Source of the DNA: JASSUD01 sp031963415
GTDB taxonomy: Bacteria; Pseudomonadota; Gammaproteobacteria; Burkholderiales; Burkholderiaceae
NCBI GenBank assembly: GCA_031963415.1
Contig: JASSUI010000001.1
Coordinates: 1,054,001 to 1,118,000, forward strand
Direction of reading: 5' to 3'
DNA: 64,000 nt
Part shown: piece after piece, positions 9,491 through 17,263 of the stretch
Position numbering within the stretch: position 1 is the first letter of the stretch
How the letters are laid out: every line of letters starts with the position of its first letter
Program-made: the position numbers and the translations under genes
Notes under the pieces: model-generated
Seen by the model: only the letters and a program-made list of their open reading frames with translations
Databases searched by the model: none
What the model was told of the DNA's origin: nothing

Positions 9491-10063
9491 AAAAGATTTC
9501 AGATATTTCAAATTTTCTTGAGAAAATTATAAAAATATGAGCATATGCTAGCCGACAAAGACAAGTTAAAAAGTCTTAGATTTAAATTAAGGAAAACAGA
9601 TAAGTGTTATTTGGCTGATGTCTCATTATTTTTATAGCTATAAGGATGCCAGATTCTTATCCGCTTAGACCAATAAAATAATAAGATTTATTCTATTTTT
9701 TTAACTAGAAAATTCCTATTTACTGTTAAGAAGTAGATATTTTTATTAAGAAGCCTCTGCAAGATTTCTTAAAGTCTATTCGTCGTCTTAAAGAATAGAG
9801 AGTTTTAAGGTTATCGGCAACCATGTTGGGGTGGGGTGTGAGCCGTGGTGTTGTGATGGTGATTAGCGGGTTGGTTAAAGCGCGGTTGTGTTGGGGTTCC
9901 TTCGTTACCCCAACCTACGCAAAGGGTTGAGGTGACGAACGAAGCCACAATATGCGGGCCAATAAAATCCCCAAGGCCCGCCTTTCTGAAAGATGATGAA
10001 CAGTCTCTTAGATGAATGATGTAAGTTTTTTATTACTCTTCAGCCAATCATCTATTCTCAGCA
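9491..10063. other. AT-rich spacer containing a family B repeat
   Basis: The first 270 bases are AT-rich with no gene. A GC-richer family B repeat follows at about 9812-9920. The rest, to 10063, carries no recognisable gene. Confidence 0.5.
9812..9920 (+). repeat. dispersed repeat family B, copy 1
   Basis: A GT-rich block of about 110 bp ending in a small stem (GTTGGGGT at 9890-9897, ACCCCAAC at 9907-9914) and CCTACG. It matches a copy at about 38479-38586 along most of its length; the segment around the stem is nearly identical (TGTTGGGGTTCCTTCGT shared). It looks like a REP-type intergenic element. Confidence 0.7.
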
Positions 10064-10342
10064 TCAAACCATATCTTCAGCCTTTTGAGGGCTACGTTTC
10101 GTGCATATTAAATGCATAAAAAGCATAAATGTGAGCGTCCCCCCTAAGATGGAGCCAAAGAACAAGCCAGCCAATTTCAGATGATTGTTTGAATCTACCG
10201 AAAATTTATCCAGCTCTTGTTTGGTAGCAGCACAGCAAGATACTGTAAGGGGGGTGGCTACTGCGCAAGCTACAGGAGTTGCATTTTTCTTTAACGTAGC
10301 CAATGCACATCCTGCTGTGTTCGTCACAATTCCTTTTATCAT
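10064..10342 (-). CDS. small cysteine-containing single-pass membrane protein
   Basis: A 92-residue protein of unknown function. It has an Ala/Thr/Cys-rich N-terminal half (residues 10-42, with five cysteines), a polar linker, one transmembrane segment at about residues 57-79 (AGLFFGSILGGTLTFMLFMH) and a short basic cytoplasmic-type tail. AAAGGAT lies about 8 bases before the ATG at 10342, which supports a real gene. I recognise no family. It lies inside the accessory island, so a symbiosis role is possible but unsupported. Confidence 0.5.
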   Translation of the reverse strand: MIKGIVTNTAGCALATLKKNATPVACAVATPLTVSCCAATKQELDKFSVDSNNHLKLAGLFFGSILGGTLTFMLFMHLICTKRSPQKAEDMV

Positions 10343-10530
10343 TCTTCTTATCCTTTTATAAAAAAGGCTATCAATAAATCAGTAACTTTAAAGTCATTTG
10401 ATTTATTGAAAACCAATCTAAAAATGCATGGCAAATATCTGCTAATGCAGGATAGACCAGGCTTTAAAAAGGATAAAAAGAAAAAGAGAAGAAACGTAAT
10501 TTAAAGCGAACGAACTATCAGCGCTTTCGG

Positions 10531-10611
10531 TTATTTATGATCCAACGCTGCACGTGCCGCGGCAATCGCCTGTTGCACTTGCACCGATGCGGTACCACCT
10601 AATGAGTGCAG
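10531..10611 (-). pseudogene. argH: C-terminal remnant of an argininosuccinate lyase-like gene
   Basis: The minus strand encodes LHSLGGTASVQVQQAIAAAR and then AALDHK and a stop (TAA complementary to 10531-10533). The GGTA..QV..AI..AR pattern resembles the C terminus of argininosuccinate lyase. The frame closes two codons further upstream, so only about 27 residues remain. It sits where Burkholderia would carry mnmE after yidC, so it probably marks a deletion or rearrangement joint. The identification rests on a short stretch and is tentative. Confidence 0.45.
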
Positions 10612-10733
10612 GTAATGTCAACTCAAGAAAGAGAGGTAACGCTCAAGGGCATTCGTACTCTCGGTTACCCCAGCGCTCTTCTGCCTACTGTTTTTTCCTT
10701 TGCCGTAGACGAAAGCGTAGCAACCTACTTACG

Positions 10734-12380
10734 TTAACTCGCACGAGCTTTTTTTATATTGCTAGCTGACCTAGCTTTAGTCGTCATATACCATTGTTGT
10801 GCGATAGAAAGCACATTATTGACAACGTAATAAAGTACCAACCCAGCTGGGAAGAAGAAGAACATGATGGAGAACACGATTGGCATCACCATCATCAGCT
10901 TGGCTTGCATTGGGTCAGGTGGCGTCGGATTAAGGCGCGTTTGCACCAGCATCGAGGCCGCCATCAAAATTGGCAAGATGAAATAAGGATCTTGTTGTGA
11001 TAAATCCTGAATCCAACCCAACCACGGCGCACCGCGCATCTCTACTGACGAGAGGAGTACCCAGTACAGCGAAATAAATACAGGAATTTGTACTACCACT
11101 GGCAAGCATCCGCCAAATGGATTTACTTTTTCGGCTCGATACAGCTCCATCAGCGCCATATTCATTTTTTGCGGATCGCCTTTAAAGCGCTCACGCAAAG
11201 CTTGCATCCGCGGCATGATTTCCTTCATGCGCGCCATCGAACGATAACTGGCTGCTGACAAAGGAAAAAACACAGCTTTAATCAGGAAGGTCAGTACAAC
11301 AATTGACCAGCCCCAATTACCCAATAAATTATGAATTTTTTCGAGCAACCAGAAAAGTGGTTTAGCGATGATGGTGACCCAGCCGTAATCCTTCACCAAC
11401 TCAAACCCAGGCGCAATGCTTTCTAACACGCGCTCTTCTTGAGGGCCTGCAAAAAGCTGGTCAGACAGCGTAACGTGCTCACCAGGTTTAATCTCTGAGA
11501 TAGGCTCTTTAAAGCCGATTCGATAGAGGGTAGGGTTTACCTTATCGATATAAATTTGTCGCGAGGCACCTGGTTTAGCAATCCAAGCCGAAACAAAATG
11601 GTGTTGCACGAGCGCAATCCACCCATTGTCAGTTTGTACTGGCGTGTTGGCTTTGCCTTTATCGATATCGCTAAATCCAATCTTCTGAAAATGCTGTTGC
11701 GCCGTATAAAAAGCGGGACCAATAAAAGTATGCGAGAAGCGTGGCGTTTCTACTGGCGTACTATCGCGCACCAACTCCATATAAAGCGTTGGCTTAACAG
11801 GCTGAGTGCCGGTATTGATAATTTCGTGCTGTACATCGATCACATAGCTGCCCCGGGTAAAGGTATAGCTTTTGATCAGTTTCACGCCGTCTTTCAGTGG
11901 AGCCTCGAGCTGCACCTTAAGTGTCTTCTCTCCATCGCCAAGCACGCGTGGTCCTGGCGATACTTTAAACACGTCATAGTGATTTGGGAATTGACCACCA
12001 ATTAGACCTGTACGCGCGAGATAAGTATGCGTAGATGTCTTATCAAATAACGTGACATTAAGTTCAGGCTTGCCTTTACCCGATTGCGTTAGCGTCAGTT
12101 TGGATAGAGTGCCCCCTAGCGTATCCACAGTGGCATCGTAAACATCCGTTTTAATCTGTACCAGTTCCCCCACTGCCGCCGATGCACCAGGCATAACATC
12201 CGTGCTTGTCGCTTCAGTTGTTGACTGCGCAGCTTGTTTAGAGGCTGCCTGTTGAGCCACTTTAGACCCTGAACTTGCAAAAAATATCGAAGGCCGACCG
12301 TTGTACTGTTGCCAATTCTCGAACAACATCATCAACGAAACTACAAAGATGATCCACAGAACAGAACGTTTGAATTCCAT
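10734..12380 (-). CDS. yidC: membrane protein insertase YidC
   Basis: Inserts and folds inner-membrane proteins, alone or with SecYEG. The 548-residue protein has an N-terminal transmembrane segment (SVLWIIFVVSLMMLFENWQ, about 6-24) and an Ala/Thr/Ser linker. The large periplasmic beta-sandwich covers about 60-340, followed by the conserved five-helix insertase core (NWGWSIVVLTFLIKAVFFPL, NPFGGCLPVVVQIPVFISLY, MPIVFSIMFFFFPAGLVLYY) and a basic C-terminal tail. It is downstream of yidD, rnpA and rpmH on the same strand, the standard bacterial order. The usual next gene, mnmE, is absent. Confidence 0.97.
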   Translation of the reverse strand: MEFKRSVLWIIFVVSLMMLFENWQQYNGRPSIFFASSGSKVAQQAASKQAAQSTTEATSTDVMPGASAAVGELVQIKTDVYDATVDTLGGTLSKLTLTQSGKGKPELNVTLFDKTSTHTYLARTGLIGGQFPNHYDVFKVSPGPRVLGDGEKTLKVQLEAPLKDGVKLIKSYTFTRGSYVIDVQHEIINTGTQPVKPTLYMELVRDSTPVETPRFSHTFIGPAFYTAQQHFQKIGFSDIDKGKANTPVQTDNGWIALVQHHFVSAWIAKPGASRQIYIDKVNPTLYRIGFKEPISEIKPGEHVTLSDQLFAGPQEERVLESIAPGFELVKDYGWVTIIAKPLFWLLEKIHNLLGNWGWSIVVLTFLIKAVFFPLSAASYRSMARMKEIMPRMQALRERFKGDPQKMNMALMELYRAEKVNPFGGCLPVVVQIPVFISLYWVLLSSVEMRGAPWLGWIQDLSQQDPYFILPILMAASMLVQTRLNPTPPDPMQAKLMMVMPIVFSIMFFFFPAGLVLYYVVNNVLSIAQQWYMTTKARSASNIKKARAS

Positions 12381-12489
12381 GCGCTATCTCAATTAAGAAG
12401 CTGTATCAATAACAAGCTGTGATTGCGTTTTTTATTAAGGAATGTCTGCATCGTCCTCAAATAAAGAATATTGATGCAGACACTTACCA

Positions 12490-12708
12490 CTAAGTGCGAG
12501 GAGGTACGGTATCAATGCCACCCGCTGAAAAAGGATGGCAGCGGCAAACTCGTTTCACCGCCAAAGACATGCCGCGCATAGCACCGTGCTGGCTGATCGC
12601 TTCGTGCGCATAATCAGAACAGGTAGGATAAAAACGGCAGCGGGGACCTAAGTAAGGGCTTACAGTAAGCTTATACAAGCGCAATAACATGAGAAGCAGT
12701 GTTCGCAT
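12490..12708 (-). CDS. yidD: membrane protein insertion efficiency factor YidD
   Basis: A 72-residue YidD (DUF37) protein, a small inner-leaflet-associated factor that aids YidC-dependent insertion. Family motifs are YKLTVSPYLG, CRFYPTCSDYA, AI..HG and RVCRCHPFSAGGIDTVPP, with the conserved cysteines present. The start is the ATG at 12708, since AAGGAATTG is directly upstream and the protein then begins MRTLLLMLLRLYK as in relatives. An in-frame ATG further upstream (12747) would add 13 unconserved residues. It sits between rnpA and yidC. Confidence 0.93.
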   Translation of the reverse strand: MRTLLLMLLRLYKLTVSPYLGPRCRFYPTCSDYAHEAISQHGAMRGMSLAVKRVCRCHPFSAGGIDTVPPRT

Positions 12709-12846
12709 CAATTCCTTGGTCTGTATATGCTTGCGTTTGGAGCTCATCTGGTACTTTAAAACAGCGCTGAATCAATAACTGACCAACAACGCCATTGCTG
12801 TCAATGCCCTTAAATACTTAACGTGAAACCTAAAATTGCACTCGGT

Positions 12847-13263
12847 TTACAGAGTATCTACTGAACGATTCGAATCTGCGCTGCGCGCCATACGTTTTAA
12901 CGCAAGCGCAAAAAGCGTTCGCATTTCATCCCAACACATTGCTTTAAGTTTGGGCGAGGACGCGCTCGGTAAATCTTTTCTCTCTACGCGCTGCTGTAGC
13001 CTAACTACCACATCCCACCCAGCAAATTCGGCACGCCGGCTACGGAATAGCTCGCGCCCAATGCGGCGAATGGTATTGCGAGTTACTGCGCGCCGCGCAT
13101 GCTTACGACCTGTCACTAAGCCTAGTCGCGATAAATCACCCGTATAGCGCCCATAAAGCACAAAATGCGGCGTGCGCGCCCACGGGCGCAGACGCACCAT
13201 CGCGGCGAATTCATCCGCTTTTAAAATTCGTGCAGACTTAGGGAAATGAGCAGTGTGCATCAA
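12847..13263 (-). CDS. rnpA: ribonuclease P protein component
   Basis: The protein subunit of RNase P, which with the RnpB RNA removes tRNA 5' leaders. The 138-residue basic protein has the family core FPKSARILKADEF, GLVTGRKHARRAVTRNTIRR (the RNR helix) and GWDVVVRLQQ. It is longer than many homologues because of a C-terminal extension, as in Burkholderia. It lies between rpmH and yidD. Confidence 0.93.
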   Translation of the reverse strand: MMHTAHFPKSARILKADEFAAMVRLRPWARTPHFVLYGRYTGDLSRLGLVTGRKHARRAVTRNTIRRIGRELFRSRRAEFAGWDVVVRLQQRVERKDLPSASSPKLKAMCWDEMRTLFALALKRMARSADSNRSVDTL

Positions 13264-13360
13264 AAGGTCTTTCTGATGGCGTTATCTTTTTACAGTCAGC
13301 GCCAAGCATAGTAACTAACGCGACAGCAACCATGTCAGAAAAACTTTGAACAAGTTTTGA

Positions 13361-13470
13361 GAACTTGTTTAGGTTTTCCGGGGCACCTTTAATAATATTA
13401 GGCCTTCTACCGTACTAACTTGTACTGGTAGCAAAGGCACAAGCCTACCAGGAAGACCCCAAACAAATTC
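13361..13470. repeat. repeat family C, copy 1 (between rnpA and rpmH)
   Basis: An element of about 110 bp with imperfect terminal inverted repeats: the left end reads GAACTTGTTTAGGTTTTCC, and the right end read in reverse complement is GAATTTGTTTGGGGTCTTCC. A related element with GAAATTGTTTAGGG / GGAGTTTGTTTGGG ends lies at 17105-17200. Confidence 0.55.
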
Positions 13471-13495
13471 TGAACGCGTGCTTGAAGCTACTAAA

Positions 13496-13630
13496 CTAAA
13501 CCGCTAAACGCTTACGGCCTTTAGCGCGACGAGCATTGATCACTTTACGGCCGCCTGCAGTTTTCATACGCACGCGAAAGCCATGGGTGCGCTTACGGCG
13601 CGTGACGGAAGGTTGATAAGTACGTTTCAT
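13496..13630 (-). CDS. rpmH: 50S ribosomal protein L34
   Basis: A 44-residue, very basic protein of the large ribosomal subunit: MKRTYQPSVTRRKRTHGFRV, then a segment with AGGRKVINARRAKGRKRLAV at its C terminus. Length and sequence match bacterial L34 exactly in character. It begins the rpmH-rnpA-yidD-yidC cluster and is divergent from dnaA. Confidence 0.98.
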   Translation of the reverse strand: MKRTYQPSVTRRKRTHGFRVRMKTAGGRKVINARRAKGRKRLAV

Positions 13631-14213
13631 GAAATTTCTCGAAGGTTCTCTGAAAAGCCAGCCGCTAAGCCAACTCGCTAAGCCAACTATTGATCAGCTC
13701 AGGCCCATTTAAAGGCCAGCGCTCTCTCTTTAATCGCGCGCAAGCCAACGCCTATCAGAATTTTTGCGAAGGCGCTATTTAATCGATTTATCTATTTATC
13801 GTCAATAGATACGCGTCTATTAAACGTGCACTAAGTTAACCCAGCAGTTTTCACCCAGTCCAACTTTTTGGCGTTAGAATTCTGGCTATTCAGCTAAATT
13901 AGCTAAGGGAGATTCTGTATAACTTTAAGGCAAATAGCCCGTGTGTCATCTGTATTACCCATAAGGTATAACACGCTACCGCTGACCTATACAGATCTTC
14001 TTTAATGTGAAAAAGGCGACATTTTAGCCTATATGCCTGCCGCATCAGGTATTTTTCAGTAATTAATGACAGCACTCCTGGTTTATTCAGCAGCTCCTTA
14101 GAACTTCTTTAGGCCCTCCCTAAACAAGTTCTAAGCGATTTTTCACTGCCGCTGCTCGCTTAATAAAATCTCGCTTAGCCAGGATTAGCCCTTCCTTCGA
14201 GACTCATCGATTA
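13631..14213. other. rpmH-dnaA intergenic region, probable oriC
   Basis: By position this 583-base interval is the expected chromosomal origin, as in Burkholderia. It has AT-rich stretches (around 13775-13830) but no exact TTATCCACA DnaA box that I can find. Three related 9-mers occur within 82 bases: TCTGTATAA (13914-13922, reverse of TTATACAGA), TCTGTATTA (13949-13957) and CTATACAGA (13987-13995). These may be diverged DnaA boxes. An imperfect hairpin with TTAGAACTT/AAGTTCTAA ends lies at 14098-14134. Confidence 0.5.
14098..14134. repeat. imperfect inverted repeat upstream of dnaA
   Basis: TTAGAACTT..TTAGG is followed after a few bases by CCTAA..AAGTTCTAA. The outer bases match the ends (TAGAACT / AGTTCTA) of the dispersed family A repeat, so it may be a minimal or decayed copy; it could also be a regulatory hairpin in the dnaA leader. 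Confidence 0.45.
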
Positions 14214-15659
14214 ATGAACGACTTCTGGCAACATTGCTCAAATTTATTAGAGCAAGAACTCACTCCTCAGCAATATCAGATATGGATTAAGCCATTATCT
14301 TTAGTTGCGTTCGACATTGACGCGCATACTTTATGTATTTCTGCACCGAACCGTTTTAAGCTGGATTGGGTAAAAAATCAGTTTTCTGGACGCATCGCTG
14401 ATTTAGCACGCGATTTTTGTGACGCACCCGTACAAGTGCAATTTGTGCTAGATAGCAAAACCTCTTCTTCCAATAAAAAGGGAAATGGGCCTCCCCACCT
14501 AGCGGTTCAAGGTGATCCATTAACCCCTTATGAAGCCAATGGCAGGGCACCTGTTGACGTTGATAACCCATCTAAAAGAAGCAATGCTGAAATAGGCACC
14601 CCGCTATCTAAGTCCAACCAGGTTGACTCCCCCTACACGCGCTCAAAGTTAAACCCTGCGCTAACTTTTGAAAGTTTTGTAACAGGAAAAGCGAATCAAC
14701 TGGCGCGCGCTGCAGCTATTCAAGTCGCAAATAATCCAGGCGTCTCTTATAACCCCCTGTTTCTCTATGGCGGCGTTGGGCTGGGCAAGACACATGTGAT
14801 TCATGCAATTGGCAATCAGCTATTACAAGAAAAACCGGGCGCGCGCATTCGCTATATCCATGCCGAGCAATACGTCTCGGATGTCGTCAAAGCCTATCAA
14901 CGCAAAGCATTTGACGAATTCAAACGCTACTACCATTCGTTGGATTTATTGTTGATTGACGATATTCAATTCTTTTCCGGCAAATCACGCACACAAGAAG
15001 AATTTTTCTATGCTTTTGAAGCGTTGGTGGCGAATAAAGCGCAAGTGATTATTACCAGTGATACTTACCCGAAGGAGATTTCGGGCATTGATGATCGTCT
15101 CATTTCACGCTTTGATTCAGGATTAACCGTCGCAATTGAGCCACCTGAGCTGGAAATGCGCGTCGCTATTTTGCTACGCAAGGCACATTCAGAAGGCGTT
15201 GATATTTCAGAAGATGTCGCGTTCTTCGTCGCTAAACATTTACGCTCAAACGTGCGCGAGCTTGAAGGGGCGCTGCGGAAGATCTTAGCCTACGCGAAAT
15301 TTCATGGTTATGACATTAGTATTGAGCTAACCAAAGAGGCGCTAAAAGATCTGTTGACGGTGCAAAATCGGCAAATCTCAGTAGAAAACATTCAAAAAAC
15401 TGTCGCCGACTTTTACAACATCAAAGTCGCTGATATGTATTCGAAAAAGCGTCCGGCCAATATTGCTAAACCACGCCAAATCGCGATGTATCTTGCTAAA
15501 GAATTAACCCAAAAAAGTCTGCCTGAAATTGGCGACTTATTTGGCGGTCGCGATCACACAACCGTACTTCATGCAGTGCGTAAAATTGCCGAAGTACGAG
15601 GCAAAGATGTACAGCTTAATCATGAGCTGCACGTTTTAGAACAAACGCTAAAAGGCTGA
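14214..15659 (+). CDS. dnaA: chromosomal replication initiator DnaA
   Basis: An AAA+ ATPase that binds DnaA boxes, melts oriC and recruits the helicase. The 481-residue protein has domain I (FWQHCSNLLEQELTPQQY), a polar variable linker (about 85-150), and domain III with Walker A GGVGLGKTH (about 186-194), Walker B LLLIDDIQFF (about 245) and sensor II. Domain IV carries the DNA-binding signature GGRDHTTVLHAVRKI. The ATG at 14214 gives the usual MNDFWQ-type N terminus; no strong ribosome-binding site precedes it. dnaN and gyrB follow on the same strand. Confidence 0.98.
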   Translation: MNDFWQHCSNLLEQELTPQQYQIWIKPLSLVAFDIDAHTLCISAPNRFKLDWVKNQFSGRIADLARDFCDAPVQVQFVLDSKTSSSNKKGNGPPHLAVQGDPLTPYEANGRAPVDVDNPSKRSNAEIGTPLSKSNQVDSPYTRSKLNPALTFESFVTGKANQLARAAAIQVANNPGVSYNPLFLYGGVGLGKTHVIHAIGNQLLQEKPGARIRYIHAEQYVSDVVKAYQRKAFDEFKRYYHSLDLLLIDDIQFFSGKSRTQEEFFYAFEALVANKAQVIITSDTYPKEISGIDDRLISRFDSGLTVAIEPPELEMRVAILLRKAHSEGVDISEDVAFFVAKHLRSNVRELEGALRKILAYAKFHGYDISIELTKEALKDLLTVQNRQISVENIQKTVADFYNIKVADMYSKKRPANIAKPRQIAMYLAKELTQKSLPEIGDLFGGRDHTTVLHAVRKIAEVRGKDVQLNHELHVLEQTLKG

Positions 15660-15854
15660 TAGATGCCAAACTCGAGCGCTCAATACATACTTTTGTTTTG
15701 AGCCAAGCAATGAGTTTACAAGGTTAGATACTTATTCTCAGAACCGGTTCTGAGGCACAATAAGCGTTTTCTGTGCTTTTGATAGTCGATAAGTTGACCC
15801 AAAAACAAGCAATGGGTCACGTGCACGGTGTAACAACACTGATAAAGGATAGCT

Positions 15855-16958
15855 ATGCAACTGGTCAAGACTGAACGAGATAATTTGCTGCGGCCCCTGC
15901 AGATAGTCAGCGGCATCGTGGAGCGCCGCCATACGCTGCCTATCTTGGCGCATTTATTGGTGACGAAGCAGGGCTCAAACGTGTCTTTTCTATCGACCGA
16001 CCTTGAATTGCAAATCACGACCCATGCTGACTTTGGCATTGGCACAGATCAAACCGCAACCACGGTTGCCGCACGCAAACTACTGGATATTCTGCGTGCA
16101 ATGCCAGCCGGGGAAGTGAGCTTACGTTTAGCTGATAAACGCTTAACCATCCAATCAGGAAAAAGCCGCTTTTCGCTACAAACACTGGCTGCCGAAGAAT
16201 TTCCAACGGTTGCGCAAGCACAGGATTTCGGTGCTCAACTCTCGATTACCCAAAAGAGTTTTCGCCAATTGCTAGGCATGACTCACTTCGCAATGGCCCA
16301 GCAAGATATTCGCTATTACTTAAACGGCATGTTACTGGTACTTGAGGGGGATCAATTAACAGCTGTTGCAACCGATGGGCATCGACTCGCGCTAGCTTCA
16401 ACCCAAGTTGAAGGCTCCTTTGCTCGACAAGACATTATCATTCCACGCAAAACCATACTTGAATTACAACGCTTACTCGAAGACACTGATGAACCGCTTT
16501 TAATGGACTTCGCATCAAGCCAAATCAAATTCACGTTTGGCGCAGTAGAACTGATATCAAAACTAGTTGAAGGTAAATTCCCTGATTTTCAGCGGGTGAT
16601 TCCGCAGGGCTACCAAAATTCTTTTACGATTGGTCGTGAAGAACTCCAACAGGCGTTGCAACGCGCAGCGATTTTGACCTCGGATAAATTTAAAGGGATC
16701 CACTGCTTAATTGGGCCAGGGCAATTGCAAATTATCTCCAGCAATGCCGACCAAGAAGAAGCGCAAGAAGAGCTGGAGATCGCTTACGACGGAGAAAGCG
16801 TTGATATTGGGTTTAATATTGCCTACTTGCTTGATGCACTAACTAACTTAAAAGTTGACACGCTGCAAGTTAGCTTCGGCGACTCAAATTCAAGTGTGTT
16901 GTTTACGATCCCAGATAACAACAACTTTAAGTATGTAGTAATGCCGATGCGCATCTAA
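15855..16958 (+). CDS. dnaN: DNA polymerase III beta subunit (sliding clamp)
   Basis: The ring-shaped clamp that tethers polymerase III and other partners to DNA. The 367 residues cover three clamp domains, recognisable from LLRPLQIVSGIVERRHTLPI, the ATDGHRLA motif and the C-terminal VVMPMRI. AAAGGATAGCT precedes the ATG. The stop codon overlaps the left end of a family A repeat, so that element is inserted immediately after the gene. Confidence 0.97.
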   Translation: MQLVKTERDNLLRPLQIVSGIVERRHTLPILAHLLVTKQGSNVSFLSTDLELQITTHADFGIGTDQTATTVAARKLLDILRAMPAGEVSLRLADKRLTIQSGKSRFSLQTLAAEEFPTVAQAQDFGAQLSITQKSFRQLLGMTHFAMAQQDIRYYLNGMLLVLEGDQLTAVATDGHRLALASTQVEGSFARQDIIIPRKTILELQRLLEDTDEPLLMDFASSQIKFTFGAVELISKLVEGKFPDFQRVIPQGYQNSFTIGREELQQALQRAAILTSDKFKGIHCLIGPGQLQIISSNADQEEAQEELEIAYDGESVDIGFNIAYLLDALTNLKVDTLQVSFGDSNSSVLFTIPDNNNFKYVVMPMRI

Positions 16959-17103
16959 GAGCCTGTCCACAAATTGTCTAAAAGGCCGTCCGCCGGGGGA
17001 GGACGGAGCGCAGCAACCGGAGTGTACGTGGGTGTACATGAGGATTGCGAGCACCGCCCGACCGCGGATCACGGTCTTTTAGGCGATTTGTGGACAGGTT
17101 CTA
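16957..17103. repeat. dispersed inverted-terminal repeat family A, copy 1
   Basis: An element of about 147 bp whose ends are imperfect inverted repeats of about 30 bp: left AGAGCCTGTCCACAAATTG.., right in reverse complement TAGAACCTGTCCACAAATCG... The interior has GAGCACCGCCCGACC and GATCACGG, shared with copies near 33.7 and 44.0 kb. It has no open reading frame of its own and resembles a MITE or REP-derived element. Confidence 0.8.
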
Positions 17104-17104
17104 A

Positions 17105-17200
17105 GAAATTGTTTAGGGTCTGGTCTTGCACCCTTGTTGTCAGCACGGACTAGTACAGCAAGAAGGCGCGAGACCGCTAGAGAAAGCCCAAACAAACTCC
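17105..17200. repeat. repeat family C, copy 2
   Basis: GAAATTGTTTAGGGTCTGG at the left and a right end of GGAGTTTGTTTGGGC read in reverse complement give an imperfect inverted pair. It abuts the family A copy at its left. It occupies most of the dnaN-gyrB gap together with that element. Confidence 0.5.
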
Positions 17201-17263
17201 ACATTGCGCATGCATTGGGCTGCTCACTGCCAGCCCAATCCCAGATAAACTCGGAAGATATTT

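Noticed and set aside
12709..12747. Upstream start of yidD
   Set aside because: Extra residues are not conserved and the ribosome-binding site AAGGAA sits just before the ATG at 12708.
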